50,488 bases of DNA. Source: a virus. A program made the translations under genes and the position numbers. The notes below the pieces were generated by a model. The model was not told where the DNA came from. It saw only the letters and a list, made by a program, of their open reading frames with translations, and did no database searches. The stretch covers positions 1 to 50,488 of the IMG/VR virus record IMGVR_UViG_3300023181_000038; one strand, given 5' to 3'. This document shows positions 6,984-15,037 of this stretch, piece by piece (positions within the stretch are counted from its first letter, which is position 1; each line of letters opens with the position of its first letter).

Positions 6984-7193
6984 TTAATTGGAAATATACG
7001 TTTGATACCTCCGCAACATGATCTGGCTGTAACAGTGATCTATCCGCTCGAATATTAAACGCCATTCTAAGTATTGGTGATAGCTGTTGTAATCCTCCCG
7101 CGTAATGCCGGTTACGATCTTGCCGTCTACCATTTTTGCGGCCTTTGGAGTAAGGAAGTGGCGAAGGTTTATTTGAATGGTGGCGTTTGTCAT
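6984..7193 (-). CDS. Hypothetical protein, 69 aa
   Basis: Contains LRHFLTPKAAKMVDGKIVTG and a basic C-terminus with several Tyr and Arg. It overlaps the gene upstream by four bases and ends just before the 6938-6970 promoter, so it is probably the last gene of the replication operon. No family recognised. Confidence 0.65.
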   Translation of the reverse strand: MTNATIQINLRHFLTPKAAKMVDGKIVTGITREDYNSYHQYLEWRLIFERIDHCYSQIMLRRYQTYISN

Positions 7194-7417
7194 ATGGCTG
7201 GGTTGTTTTGCATTTGACCTTCACGATTGATGCAATACTTGGCAAATTCATCAGTAGAAATGCCTTCCTTTTGCAGTTTTCCGACGACATTCTTTGCGGC
7301 AAATCGAAATGCTTCGTCTGCCTTTTGAAACTCAACAGCGGCTTTGTATTGGTACTGGAAGAGCATTTCTATTTTCTCTTCTCTCGTTAGTTCTTTGTCA
7401 GTCTTTCCAGAAGTCAT
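7190..7417 (-). CDS. Hypothetical helical protein, 75 aa
   Basis: Predicted all-helical and charged (ELTREEKIEMLFQYQYKAAVEF). Its start lies inside the last 20 bases of the primase-helicase gene, an overlap typical of coupled phage genes. No known domain. The position suggests an accessory replication role, but nothing in the sequence confirms it. Confidence 0.65.
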   Translation of the reverse strand: MTSGKTDKELTREEKIEMLFQYQYKAAVEFQKADEAFRFAAKNVVGKLQKEGISTDEFAKYCINREGQMQNNPAI

Positions 7418-9269
7418 CGGGTAGTTTTATGGGTACGTGAATGGTAGATTTTACAGCAATGTTTTCAGGCGTTCGCTGGTAGAAGTCGATACCTCTCTTT
7501 CTTAGAGCGCATTCCATAGGGTCATTGTGCAGCGTTTCAAACCTTCGCGTTGCCCTCACGTAACGTAGTTCAACATACCCCGGCTTACCCACCGTCTTTT
7601 GCCGCCTGATTTTCTTTGAGTGCAATTCGCAAAGCGGATCGTCTGGATTAGTGGCAATGAATGGGCGATGATACACAAGCAAATTGTCTAGCTTATTCTG
7701 CCACATCGCTCCGTCTGCAAGGTCGTAACGGTCAGGGCAGGGGTAATTCCCTGTCGAATCCTTACCTGATGGCGCTTTTGGGTGAGCAAGGATAAAGAAC
7801 ATGATTTGATGAGCCTGAGCAAAACGGGCAAAAGAGCTTAGCACTTTCTCCAAATACTTATCGGAACGCGCGCCATAATCGTTATCCATCTGGTTAAATG
7901 GATCAATGCAAACTCCGTCTACCTTTTCTTTCACAATCATCTCCAAAAAGCGCTCATTCACATAATCAGGCGTTGGGCTGTCATTTTGAGGATAGAGGTA
8001 AAAAATGTGCTTTGCTATCCAATCGTAAGCCCTATCGTAAATTTCGGTTGATGGCCTGTTGGGGTTTGTTGGCGTGCAGTCGGCACCCAATAGCATTTCA
8101 ACAAAATCATGATAATATTCTGCTGCGGGGTTATCCTCCGGCGCGAAAGAGCAAAACTTTTCTCCGTACAGGATACAGCGCATGAGCATGTACCACTTTA
8201 TCAGGGCGCTTTTTCCTACGTTGCCATATCCGGTTAGCCCTGACAATTCCCCCCGTTTCGCCTTCCAAACCTTATCAATGAAAGCGTCATCAATTCCGGA
8301 AATGGAATCGTACCCGTTAGAGTGGATCTTCAAAGCATCTGATTTGACTTCATGCGCGTAAATAACATCCCTCCCTGGTTCATCTTCGTTGAACTCTGGA
8401 ATGTCTTTGTAGTTGACTTTGTTCCGGCTTTTTATTTCGACAAGTTGATCTTTTTCAAAGCATACCGTCCCAAATGCGGGGCCGTTCTTTTTGTATGCGC
8501 TGCGAACACTGCTCATCATTTCCTTTGCGGTGAAATCAGCCGCGGTAGGGAATTCAATGCTTATCAACTCTCCCGCGCTGCGTGATTCGATCCCGTACCG
8601 GCAGCAAGCCCCCGCCAACGCAAAAATGAAATTGTTACGGCTGCCTGTTGAAAATGCGCCGCGCTTATTGCTGATCCATTTTAACAGCCGCGCAAATACT
8701 TCGCTATCCGAATCCGTTGCACTTACTCGCTCCGCTCTTTGTTCCGTGGTAAGCACTGCATTGTAAACCTGCGCATTGGGGTTTATGTAGATATGCGGAT
8801 CGTAAGATTCAAAGCAAAGCCTTTCTTCGTTTGCGCCAGAAGGGTCAGCGTCGGGGAAAGTCTCTCGCAGGGCTGCAAAGTGTTCCCGGTGTTTACTCCC
8901 GTCTGCTACGCGGATAAGCGCCTTTAAGCCATGCCCTGATGGAGATTGCCAGCAAGCATAGGTAAAGGGGAAATCACGCATAGCTGCCGCTGTTTCTCCA
9001 ACTTCCGGCAAATGGTCAAAGTCCAACACCAAAAAGCCTGAGTGCGTTGTGAGCGCCTTATCCCCCCTCTGTGCAAAGGTTCCTGCAAAGGCAACCGCCG
9101 GCAAAGTCTTTTTCAGTTGGTCAATGGTTGCTTTGTCCGTTGTTGCGCGGATCTGGTCAACGATTGATGCGCTCTTCCCGTCCTTAATCCGCGCCAATGC
9201 TTTGCTAACCGAAATGTGGTGCGGGTTCTTAGTGAAAATAGATTCGTAAATCGTTATATTATTTTCCAT
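7398..9269 (-). CDS. Primase-helicase: BT4734/VirE-N domain fused to a RecA-like helicase
   Basis: 623 aa. Residues about 1-190 match the BT4734-like VirE N-terminal type found in Bacteroidota mobile elements: LVLDFDHLPE near 83 and NEERLCFESYDP near 150. A linker leads to a DnaB/RecA-like ATPase from about 315 on, with Walker A GYGNVGKSALI and Walker B VDGVCIDPFNQM, followed by FFILAHPKAP, a likely sensor/motif 3 strand. The expected role is to prime and unwind DNA at the fork, loaded by the initiator encoded just upstream. The fusion substitutes for separate primase and helicase genes, none of which are seen elsewhere. Confidence 0.85.
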   Translation of the reverse strand: MENNITIYESIFTKNPHHISVSKALARIKDGKSASIVDQIRATTDKATIDQLKKTLPAVAFAGTFAQRGDKALTTHSGFLVLDFDHLPEVGETAAAMRDFPFTYACWQSPSGHGLKALIRVADGSKHREHFAALRETFPDADPSGANEERLCFESYDPHIYINPNAQVYNAVLTTEQRAERVSATDSDSEVFARLLKWISNKRGAFSTGSRNNFIFALAGACCRYGIESRSAGELISIEFPTAADFTAKEMMSSVRSAYKKNGPAFGTVCFEKDQLVEIKSRNKVNYKDIPEFNEDEPGRDVIYAHEVKSDALKIHSNGYDSISGIDDAFIDKVWKAKRGELSGLTGYGNVGKSALIKWYMLMRCILYGEKFCSFAPEDNPAAEYYHDFVEMLLGADCTPTNPNRPSTEIYDRAYDWIAKHIFYLYPQNDSPTPDYVNERFLEMIVKEKVDGVCIDPFNQMDNDYGARSDKYLEKVLSSFARFAQAHQIMFFILAHPKAPSGKDSTGNYPCPDRYDLADGAMWQNKLDNLLVYHRPFIATNPDDPLCELHSKKIRRQKTVGKPGYVELRYVRATRRFETLHNDPMECALRKRGIDFYQRTPENIAVKSTIHVPIKLPDDFWKD

Positions 9270-10035
9270 TCTGTTTTGATTGATAGTCTAGCCATTCGGC
9301 TACTGTGGAGAAATCTTTTTCTGTCATTACGTGGGTAGATGTTCGGCGTGTAGGTTTTGACGCCTCTTTCTTCGATTCCCTTTCTGCGGCCCCTTGAGCC
9401 GTTTTGATAAACCCAACCGCCCACGCGGTCCATTTCATTATTGGCGAACCGTCTCGATAAAGCCATGCAGTCTCTTCATTTTTTAGAAAGAACGGCTCTG
9501 CTAAATCCTCGCGCCCATGAGTTGAAAAAAATACAAGCACTTGTTCCATTGTGGGGGCGTAAGATGGGCGGAAGATCTTTTCAATTTCTTTCGCGCCCGC
9601 GCTTTCTCTCTCTTCTTCTTTCTCTTCTTCTAATTCTTTACATTCTTGTTTGTAGGAACCCTCCGTGCCCGCTCCGCGCCCTTTGCCTGCCCCCACCGTG
9701 CCCTTTGCCTGCCCCGTTTCTTGATAACTCTCATATTTACAGACAGTTAACCGTGTCGTTACAGTTACCGATTCTGTCTCAATCATGCCGTCACTTTTTA
9801 ATAGTTCAAAAAAGTTTCTTACGACTTTTACGGAGCATCGCCAGCTTTCTGCCCACCCCTGTAAGGACTTCACACATTGTCCTCTTTTGCATAAGACTAA
9901 CGTGCCCTTTAGAAGAACCTTGCGATCTTCATGGTTGGCCTCCATAAGGATGTCTACCCACCACTGAAAACGTTGGGGGTCTTTCCATAGCCAATGATCT
10001 TTTATCTGCCGGTGCAGTTTAATCCAACCGGCCAT
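9259..10035 (-). CDS. Phage replication initiator / helicase loader, winged-helix type
   Basis: 258 aa from the ATG at 10035; an upstream TTG start is possible. The N-terminal GWIKLHRQIKDHWLWKDP and the following WSAES-like region (WAESWRCSVKVVRNFFELL) are typical of winged-helix initiators of the phage O / DnaD-related kind. A Gly-rich then Glu-rich linker (about 115-155) precedes a C-terminal domain with AWLYRDGSPIMKWTAWAVGF, a segment thought to contact the replicative helicase. It overlaps the primase-helicase gene by 11 bases, consistent with joint action at the origin. Confidence 0.75.
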   Translation of the reverse strand: MAGWIKLHRQIKDHWLWKDPQRFQWWVDILMEANHEDRKVLLKGTLVLCKRGQCVKSLQGWAESWRCSVKVVRNFFELLKSDGMIETESVTVTTRLTVCKYESYQETGQAKGTVGAGKGRGAGTEGSYKQECKELEEEKEEERESAGAKEIEKIFRPSYAPTMEQVLVFFSTHGREDLAEPFFLKNEETAWLYRDGSPIMKWTAWAVGFIKTAQGAAERESKKEASKPTRRTSTHVMTEKDFSTVAEWLDYQSKQNGK

Positions 10036-10478
10036 TATGAACAAAAAATATTATCCCTGTTAGGGTGCGAAAGAACAGTTGAATCAGACAAGGCTTTTGT
10101 CACCTCGATTGGATTGTTGCCATGTGCTATGCCCAACATAGGCTCAACCAAGTTCCTTTCGGAGATAGCCCTGCACTTATGGATAAACGCATATCCGTCA
10201 AGAGCGTTCTTCATTTGATTGCACCAACGGCAAGCGGGTGCCAAATTTGATGGCATGTTCTTGCCTCCTGACGCCCGGCTATAAAAATGGTCAAGTTGCC
10301 ATGTGGAAGATTTTAGGTGGTCGTTGCAGTAAGCGCAGTGAAAATTGAAGCGCTCTAAGACCATCAATACGTCATGAGTAGTGATGTTATCTTCAAATCT
10401 CTTATTTGCGGTTACGGCCTTCGCAGTGCATTTGTAGACCCTTGCCATTGTGGTCTGATGCGGCGTGTAAAGTATCAT
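10035..10478 (-). CDS. HNH endonuclease
   Basis: 147 aa, or 137 from the internal Met at 10448. The signature elements are CAYCND, the catalytic LDHFYSRASGG, and LAPACRWCNQMKNA, that is two CxxC pairs around the H-N. Free-standing HNH genes of this shape are often mobile. Here it interrupts the replication region, with a structured 44-base hairpin just upstream. A packaging or homing role is possible; the sequence does not decide. Confidence 0.82.
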   Translation of the reverse strand: MILYTPHQTTMARVYKCTAKAVTANKRFEDNITTHDVLMVLERFNFHCAYCNDHLKSSTWQLDHFYSRASGGKNMPSNLAPACRWCNQMKNALDGYAFIHKCRAISERNLVEPMLGIAHGNNPIEVTKALSDSTVLSHPNRDNIFCS

Positions 10479-10487
10479 AAAATAGAG

Positions 10488-10531
10488 AAATCCTATGAGG
10501 CTTGCCCGGCAAAGCGCACCCCATAGGATTT
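10488..10531 (-). other. Two-stem hairpin upstream of the HNH gene
   Basis: AAATCCTATG (10488-10497) pairs perfectly with CATAGGATTT (10522-10531). Inside, GCTTTGCC and GGCAAGC form a second stem with one bulge. No T-run follows on the minus strand, so it is not a normal terminator. It lies in the 145-base gap 10479-10623, which otherwise holds only a 14-codon frame. A leader structure for the HNH mRNA or an element border are both possible. Confidence 0.55.
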
Positions 10532-10623
10532 AGTCATGAGTTAAATAAACGCCGGTTGCCGCCAGCAATTAACCCTACAATAAGTTTCTCCGCTATTGCG
10601 GAATAGACTGCAAATTACGGTGA

Positions 10624-10839
10624 TTAATCCGCTTTGTCAACTTTCTTGCTACCGAAGGTAATTTCTAGTGCAGCAAAAATGCAAACAAGAAAGGCAATAA
10701 ATGAAATGACGCCAAAGAACCCTCTTTCTTCTCCGCCCCAATCGCGCGGATTTAGGCTAACGGTTTGTATTGAGCAAGCCATCCACAGAACGAGAATAAC
10801 AGAGAAATAAACGGCAACGCATTTTATAATGATCTTCAT
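10624..10839 (-). CDS. Small membrane protein, two segments
   Basis: 71 aa. Two hydrophobic helices are clear: residues about 7-24 (VAVYFSVILVLWMACSI) and 43-61 (GVISFIAFLVCIFAALEI), joined by a polar loop with RDWGGEERG. The C-terminus is charged. Overlaps the XRE gene stop by four bases (ATGA). Function unknown. Confidence 0.65.
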   Translation of the reverse strand: MKIIIKCVAVYFSVILVLWMACSIQTVSLNPRDWGGEERGFFGVISFIAFLVCIFAALEITFGSKKVDKAD

Positions 10840-11111
10840 GATTTAGGTGGAATTATTTTAGTAACGGTTCGTGTTTTACCGATCTGTTCGGTGACTATCT
10901 GCGCGCATGGCATTCTGAATACTATGCTTAACGCCTCCATAATCTGCAATAACTCCGGCACAGTAGGCCAATGCTTACCGGCCTCTATCATATGCATTCT
11001 GTGGCTTGTGACGCCAATGTAGGCGGCTAATGTATTCTGCCGGAGATTCAATGTCTTGCGCATGGATTTGATCTGATCGCCGATGTAGGCGAGTTGGTCG
11101 GATTGGGTCAT
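10836..11111 (-). CDS. XRE-family helix-turn-helix regulator
   Basis: 91 aa. The core from about residue 12 to 70 fits the XRE/Cro fold: IKSMRKTLNLRQNTLAAYIGVTSHRMHMIEAG, with the recognition helix in VTSHRMHMIE, then WPTVPELLQIMEALSI. A short C-terminal tail (TEQIGKTRTVTKIIPPKS) may dimerise. It is embedded in the replication operon, so it is likely to adjust early expression rather than maintain lysogeny, but either is possible. Confidence 0.82.
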   Translation of the reverse strand: MTQSDQLAYIGDQIKSMRKTLNLRQNTLAAYIGVTSHRMHMIEAGKHWPTVPELLQIMEALSIVFRMPCAQIVTEQIGKTRTVTKIIPPKS

Positions 11112-11341
11112 GCTGTCCAGCGGTCTAAAACTTCACGAACTGCATCTTTAATAGGTCTGCCGTCAATGATGCAGGCGTCGCTATTCATAAGAGTTTCAAT
11201 TTGCTTAAACTCTTTATCCTGCATGGCTTTTAGGCGTTCTACAATATTGGCATAAGACTGCCGCGAATGTTCGATAAGAGCCATTACTTCGGGGTGTTGA
11301 ATCAATTCAGGTGAATCGACAAATATTTCTACTAATTTCAT
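11108..11341 (-). CDS. Hypothetical protein, 77 aa
   Basis: Helical and charged (MKLVEIFVDSPELIQHPEVM...), with a Cys in SDACIIDGRP. No known domain. ATGA overlap with the XRE gene suggests they are made together; a regulator partner is conceivable (inference only). Confidence 0.6.
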   Translation of the reverse strand: MKLVEIFVDSPELIQHPEVMALIEHSRQSYANIVERLKAMQDKEFKQIETLMNSDACIIDGRPIKDAVREVLDRWTA

Positions 11342-11355
11342 AATTTTTTAATTTT

Positions 11356-11505
11356 TTATTGATGTACCGGGAAATTTTCGTTTGTCTTTTGATGTTGGAC
11401 TATTGCTACCTCTCCCATTAAAAAGAGTATGGTTACTCTGTCTCCTGCTTTGCCGTACATGGCTTTCTTTGGACTCAGGGCGGGCGTGGTGAGGGTGGCA
11501 GTCAT
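11356..11505 (-). CDS. Very small beta-rich protein, 49 aa
   Basis: ATG at 11505, TAA at 11356-11358. The sequence MTATLTTPALSPKKAMYG then GDRVTILFLMGEVAIVQHQ resembles in pattern the small strand-rich product of 2832-3047. It fills most of the gap between 11341 and 11525. No independent evidence beyond an open frame with sensible composition. Confidence 0.45.
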   Translation of the reverse strand: MTATLTTPALSPKKAMYGKAGDRVTILFLMGEVAIVQHQKTNENFPVHQ

Positions 11506-11524
11506 GCGATTGATGTGATCATTG

Positions 11525-11701
11525 TTATCGTCGCTTTTTTGTTAATTCAAGGATGTGAAGGAGTATTGCGCATACACTTGCGGAAAGCATTACAAGGCAG
11601 ACGAAGGGGTTGTCATGCCCTCGCACGAGTTCATGAATGGAACTGGAGAAAATGACTGTTGCAAGTATGAGCAGCAACACTGTTGGAGTTCGGCTTCTCA
11701 T
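11525..11701 (-). CDS. Small membrane protein, 58 aa
   Basis: ATG at 11701 overlaps the stop of the methyltransferase gene (ATGA). The protein starts MRSRTPTVLLLILATVIFSS and has a second hydrophobic helix, PFVCLVMLSASVCAILLHIL. It ends in basic residues (TKKRR), giving a helical hairpin. The function is unknown; the coupling is good support for a real gene. Confidence 0.55.
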   Translation of the reverse strand: MRSRTPTVLLLILATVIFSSSIHELVRGHDNPFVCLVMLSASVCAILLHILELTKKRR

Positions 11702-12363
11702 TGAAAAAGGCTTTGCTGCTGAATGGCGAGTTCAAATCGCTTTTCTGACGCCGCGAAGTATTCAGGGTCTAATTCGTAGCCGGTAAAGTCAAATCCCATC
11801 TGATGTGCCGCAATCCGGCTGCTGCCGCTGCCTAAGTGGCTGTCAAGAATTGTGTCACCGGATTGCGCATATTTGTCAAGTAACCATCTGTATAATGCGA
11901 CTGGCTTTTGCGTCGGGTGTATCTTTCTTTCGCCTTCAGGATTGTTTAGATATCCAAACCCGATCCAGTCGTATTTAAACTTTCTTACCGCAGTGCTGAA
12001 AGAGGTCCATGCCAATTCGCAATCGGCGAAGTCTGATCCATCGTTGCTTTTCTTGTCCCAAACGATGAAGCATGGCGTGGGCTGCAAGTGCCCTATGAAA
12101 TAGTTGCCTCCCCAAATAATTTGGTTTTTGCTAACGCGCTGCAGTTCTCTGAAGTATTCTTCGGTCGGTATATCATTGTCCCAATCCTTGGCAGAATAGG
12201 CAGCGGATTTCAGCCCTTTAGCTCTCGCTTGACCTCCCTCTCGCTTCTTACCGCCATGCTCTCCTATGCCGTATGGAGGGTCTACTATCGCAAGATCAAA
12301 AGCCTTATCCGGCATCAGCCGCATTGCCGCTAAGCAATCCTCATTAAATACTTCGCTTTTCAT
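11698..12363 (-). CDS. DNA methyltransferase, beta-class, probably N6-adenine
   Basis: 221 aa from the ATG at 12363 (MKSEVFNEDCLAAM), the usual opening of this class. Motif IV is DPPYG at residues 28-32. The target-recognition region follows, and motif I lies near the C-terminus as DSHLGSGSSRIAA with FTGYELD after it, an order typical of the beta group. HPTQKP is also present. It would modify phage DNA against host restriction; no partner endonuclease is adjacent. A longer start at 12483 overlaps the previous stop (ATGA) but adds 40 unrelated residues across a hairpin. Confidence 0.85.
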   Translation of the reverse strand: MKSEVFNEDCLAAMRLMPDKAFDLAIVDPPYGIGEHGGKKREGGQARAKGLKSAAYSAKDWDNDIPTEEYFRELQRVSKNQIIWGGNYFIGHLQPTPCFIVWDKKSNDGSDFADCELAWTSFSTAVRKFKYDWIGFGYLNNPEGERKIHPTQKPVALYRWLLDKYAQSGDTILDSHLGSGSSRIAAHQMGFDFTGYELDPEYFAASEKRFELAIQQQSLFQ

Positions 12364-12382
12364 ATAGCTATTTCTATTTTGA

Positions 12383-12431
12383 ATTAAAACCGGGGGCAGC
12401 CCAATCCCGACTAAAAACCCACCACCCCCGG
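12383..12431 (-). terminator. Possible attenuator before the methyltransferase
   Basis: On the minus strand CCGGGGG (complement of 12425-12431) pairs with CCCCCGG (complement of 12390-12396) across a 28-base loop and is followed by TTTTAATT. The long loop makes it a weak intrinsic terminator. If it works, it lowers methyltransferase expression relative to the recombination genes and supports the shorter methyltransferase start. Confidence 0.4.
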
Positions 12432-12479
12432 CGTCCAACGTCAGATTTAGGCCCTCCGTTGACACGGGCACTGTGAGAG

Positions 12480-12818
12480 TCATGCGGCCGCCACTTTGTT
12501 CTGAGAAATGATCTCTGTGATTGCGTCTACGTTCTTCACATTCATTACGGTGTCCAAAAGGAGCAGCACATCCTGCACATGCTCACCGTTCAATTCTGTG
12601 TAGATCATGCGCCAATTCTCGTCGTTGCCGGCATGCATGAAGGCTCTGTGCCTGCTGTTTTCAGTTAGCCGCTTCATGGCGTTCTGAATGTTCTTGATCT
12701 CCGCTTTCATATTTGAAGGGGTGGCGTTGTCCATCGCAAGCCAATCCAGCGATGCGCCAAAAATCTTTTGCAGATACAGCACACGGCGGAATGATGTTAC
12801 AAATGTTTGATGGCTCAT
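12480..12818 (-). CDS. Hypothetical helical protein in the recombination cluster, 112 aa
   Basis: Predicted helical, beginning MSHQTFVTSFRRVLYLQKIFG, with a middle rich in Asn/Lys and a C-terminal KNVDAITEIISQNK. No family recognised. It abuts the exonuclease gene (one-base overlap), so it may assist recombination or DNA processing. Confidence 0.65.
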   Translation of the reverse strand: MSHQTFVTSFRRVLYLQKIFGASLDWLAMDNATPSNMKAEIKNIQNAMKRLTENSRHRAFMHAGNDENWRMIYTELNGEHVQDVLLLLDTVMNVKNVDAITEIISQNKVAAA

Positions 12819-13591
12819 TAGTATTCTTTACCCTCCACTATGATTTTACAAGCTGATTCTTTCTCAAAAAAGGAAGGATATTTTTCTGCCGCATGCTCAC
12901 GGCACTTTTTTACCTTTTCGTAAATTTTTTGAATGGCGTCTTCATCACGCGGAATTTCAATGATGATGTTTCTTTCACTCAGCGATATGTCTGTGTAGAT
13001 CATATTCCGCTCCAATTCATCGCATGCTTCTAAATACTCTGGTGATTCGGTAGACAAGCATGCCATTTTGTACATTAGGCGGCGTTTTTCGTCCTCAATT
13101 AGTGTCAAAGGAGTGTCGATAAGGCAATATGCCAGATAAGCCTTCTTTGCGCCTGTTAGGGCCATGTACCCCATTAGTTGCCAGTAATAGGCGGTGCTTA
13201 ATTTGCTTTCGTGTTGCCGGAAGAAAGTGAAGATGTCCCAGCTGCTTTTCACATCGTGGACAATTTCCGCGTTGTTGATTGATTCGCCTTCATAAAGGTC
13301 AGGCGTCCCGATGATAAATTCATTGCCAATGCGCTCTTCGTTTTTTCGGTAGAACTTTTTAGTAACGCGGCTGTAAAGGGTAATGCTATCCTCTTCGACC
13401 ATTAAACCTTTATTGGTGTACCGATTGGCAATGTCGGGGTAACGCTTATACCTGGCACTTACCATAACGTCCGAAAGGTGCCCTTTCGCAGTCTCGGACA
13501 ATAGCCCCGCGTCCTTCGCTGCTTTCTCCTTTGGGGCGGTCATAATAAGCCCTAACGAACTACATCTGATTTTTATATCTTCCGGCTTCAT
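12818..13591 (-). CDS. Phage recombination exonuclease, PD-(D/E)XK (YqaJ/lambda-exo type)
   Basis: 257 aa. Candidate catalytic residues are Glu66, Asp98 in IIGTPDLY, and Asp113-Val-Lys115 in VHDVKSSWD. The later YYWQLMGYMALTG matches the QxxxY-like helix of RecB/lambda-exonuclease nucleases. It would resect duplex ends to give 3' tails for the strand-pairing ATPase encoded immediately upstream (ATGA overlap), forming a two-component recombination pair. Confidence 0.8.
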   Translation of the reverse strand: MKPEDIKIRCSSLGLIMTAPKEKAAKDAGLLSETAKGHLSDVMVSARYKRYPDIANRYTNKGLMVEEDSITLYSRVTKKFYRKNEERIGNEFIIGTPDLYEGESINNAEIVHDVKSSWDIFTFFRQHESKLSTAYYWQLMGYMALTGAKKAYLAYCLIDTPLTLIEDEKRRLMYKMACLSTESPEYLEACDELERNMIYTDISLSERNIIIEIPRDEDAIQKIYEKVKKCREHAAEKYPSFFEKESACKIIVEGKEY

Positions 13592-14640
13592 CCTCTGATT
13601 TGTTTTTGCTTGGATTCGTAAAGATCAATTTGTGTCTGCGTTGTAATTGCAGGCCAGATTGCTTTTAAATCATCAATGCTCACCGCATCTTGAATCATCA
13701 ACCTGATTCGTTCGTCTGTTTTGTCAATTGCTGCCGGATCTTCATTGGCTTGCGTGGCCTGACGTTCGTATTCCTCAGCGGACGCTTTGCAAAGGTCTTT
13801 GTGGGCCAGCAATAGCGGTTGTAGGGGCTTTGGTACGGACTGCCATATTTTACCCACCGCCGCAACGCCAAGCTCACAAGCCATTTGCATTTCAGATTTA
13901 AGGCGAGTCACTCCCGCATCTTCCTTTTCTCCGGTATTGATCCAATCAATAATCTGCTTGCCGGTATTGACGCCAAGATAATTCTTACCCTCCCCAAAGG
14001 CAGGCAATAGAAAAGAAGGCACCTTTAAAAATTGCTGATTACGACCTGAATTTTCCATAAGCAAGGAGGCAGTCATTTCAAACATGAAGTTCTTTTCCTG
14101 CACCGGCTGTAATCCTTGAGGAATGAACTCATCCCTGCCGTTTACCTTTTCAATCTTGATCTTATCACGCGCTCTGATGCAGCAGATGATGTGCATGTTG
14201 CATTGCAGCAGGGTGTTCATGAATCGCTTGTGTTCACGCTTTGCGCCCGCCCAATTCGCAACTTTCCGAGGTTGTCCGTTGGCCGTTGGTGCGTTCGCAA
14301 TGTCATCACAACCGCCTTCGCCTTCCCATTCGTGGGTCACGGAGTCAATAACAAGCACTTCAACGCCTGCATCCTGGAACTCTTTTATTGCTGCGCTGTA
14401 TCGGGATGGGGAGAATGGCGGGAACAGATCCGCGATCATAAAAGGCGCGTCCAATATGTCAGCGTAGAGGGAGCCGCGCTTATTCTCTGTGTCGAGAAAC
14501 CCGATTTTAGAAGTATGTCCAACCATGCCCCGTGCTATTTGCAGGGCGGTGTATGTCTTACCGGAACCGGACACCCCGGCTATCCCGATTATTGCTTTTG
14601 ATTCGCCGCGCTTAGCGGGTCTGATGTTTAGTATACCCAT
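13588..14640 (-). CDS. Sak4-like RecA-fold recombinase (phage AAA ATPase, PF13479 type)
   Basis: 350 aa. Walker A GVSGSGKT at residues 22-29, Walker B VEVLVIDSV near 93-101. The acidic THEWEGEGG loop and WAGAKREHKRFMN follow, the usual layout of this phage ATPase family. The C-terminal 100 residues are helical with no clear domain. The role is single-strand annealing or RecA-like pairing with the exonuclease downstream. No phage SSB is recognised, so host SSB may be used. Confidence 0.83.
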   Translation of the reverse strand: MGILNIRPAKRGESKAIIGIAGVSGSGKTYTALQIARGMVGHTSKIGFLDTENKRGSLYADILDAPFMIADLFPPFSPSRYSAAIKEFQDAGVEVLVIDSVTHEWEGEGGCDDIANAPTANGQPRKVANWAGAKREHKRFMNTLLQCNMHIICCIRARDKIKIEKVNGRDEFIPQGLQPVQEKNFMFEMTASLLMENSGRNQQFLKVPSFLLPAFGEGKNYLGVNTGKQIIDWINTGEKEDAGVTRLKSEMQMACELGVAAVGKIWQSVPKPLQPLLLAHKDLCKASAEEYERQATQANEDPAAIDKTDERIRLMIQDAVSIDDLKAIWPAITTQTQIDLYESKQKQIRG

Positions 14641-14773
14641 GTTGTTTTTTAAGGTCGTTTAAGTAATCTGCGGCGGTCCCATTTCGGGCAAAGTGTGCCG
14701 GCAAATCGAATGGTAAAAAAGGTGCCTGTGTAAAGAAGAAATGTTGACATTTAGTCCAATGTGGCTTCGTCAT
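14612..14773 (-). CDS. Possible small protein, 53 aa
   Basis: Starts at the ATG at 14773 (MTKPHWTKCQHFFF) and overlaps both the previous gene's end and the first 29 bases of the recombinase gene. The composition (FDLPAHFARNGTAADYLNDL) looks protein-like. A second, 33-codon frame also fits the gap, so this is tentative. Confidence 0.35.
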   Translation of the reverse strand: MTKPHWTKCQHFFFTQAPFLPFDLPAHFARNGTAADYLNDLKKQHGYTKHQTR

Positions 14774-14936
14774 CAAAAAGAAGTTCCGCGGTGCCATCTC
14801 CCAATGCGGCCCAATCTTTTACATTTTCAATAGTCAGCCCATCCCATGCTTTTTCTAAGGCTTCGTCTTCGGATTCAGCTTCAACTTGCATTGCCATTCT
14901 CCCCTTCATTTGATATTCTACTATATAGGTCTTCAT
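14751..14936 (-). CDS. Small acidic protein, DpnD/PcfM-like pattern
   Basis: 61 aa. MKTYIVEYQMKGRMAMQVEAESEDEALEKAW is the strand-strand-helix pattern of the small DpnD/PcfM-like family. The rest is acidic. It is coupled by ATGA to the 34-aa membrane peptide upstream. Function unknown. Confidence 0.6.
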   Translation of the reverse strand: MKTYIVEYQMKGRMAMQVEAESEDEALEKAWDGLTIENVKDWAALGDGTAELLFDDEATLD

Positions 14937-15037
14937 GGTTGGTGATCTTGTTTTTGCTGGTTAGAAGTGTGGATGATGAATTGATGTATAAGAAACAAAG
15001 CGGCAATAAATGAACCGGCTAAGAGGACGTAGTGCAT
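14933..15037 (-). CDS. Membrane micropeptide, 34 aa
   Basis: MHYVLLAGSFIAALFLIHQF is one transmembrane helix, followed by a polar tail (THTSNQQKQ-like). The start lies in the end of 15019-15273 and its stop overlaps the next ATG (ATGA), which is stronger support than the length alone. Confidence 0.5.
   Translation of the reverse strand: MHYVLLAGSFIAALFLIHQFIIHTSNQQKQDHQP

Noticed and set aside
6949-7335. Long minus-strand frame over two small genes
   Set aside because: It covers two coupled genes (6984-7193 and 7190-7417) with better starts and overlaps; composition is shadow-like.
7398-9269. Possible conjugative or integrative element because of the VirE-N type domain
   Set aside because: The domain is common in Bacteroidota phage primases; no relaxase, integrase or att-like repeats are seen.
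9254-9466. Basic frame overlapping the initiator gene end
   Set aside because: Entirely inside the initiator gene, no start context or domain.
10836-11111. XRE protein as a lysogeny repressor
   Set aside because: It is in the replication operon with no divergent promoter or integrase; nothing supports prophage maintenance.
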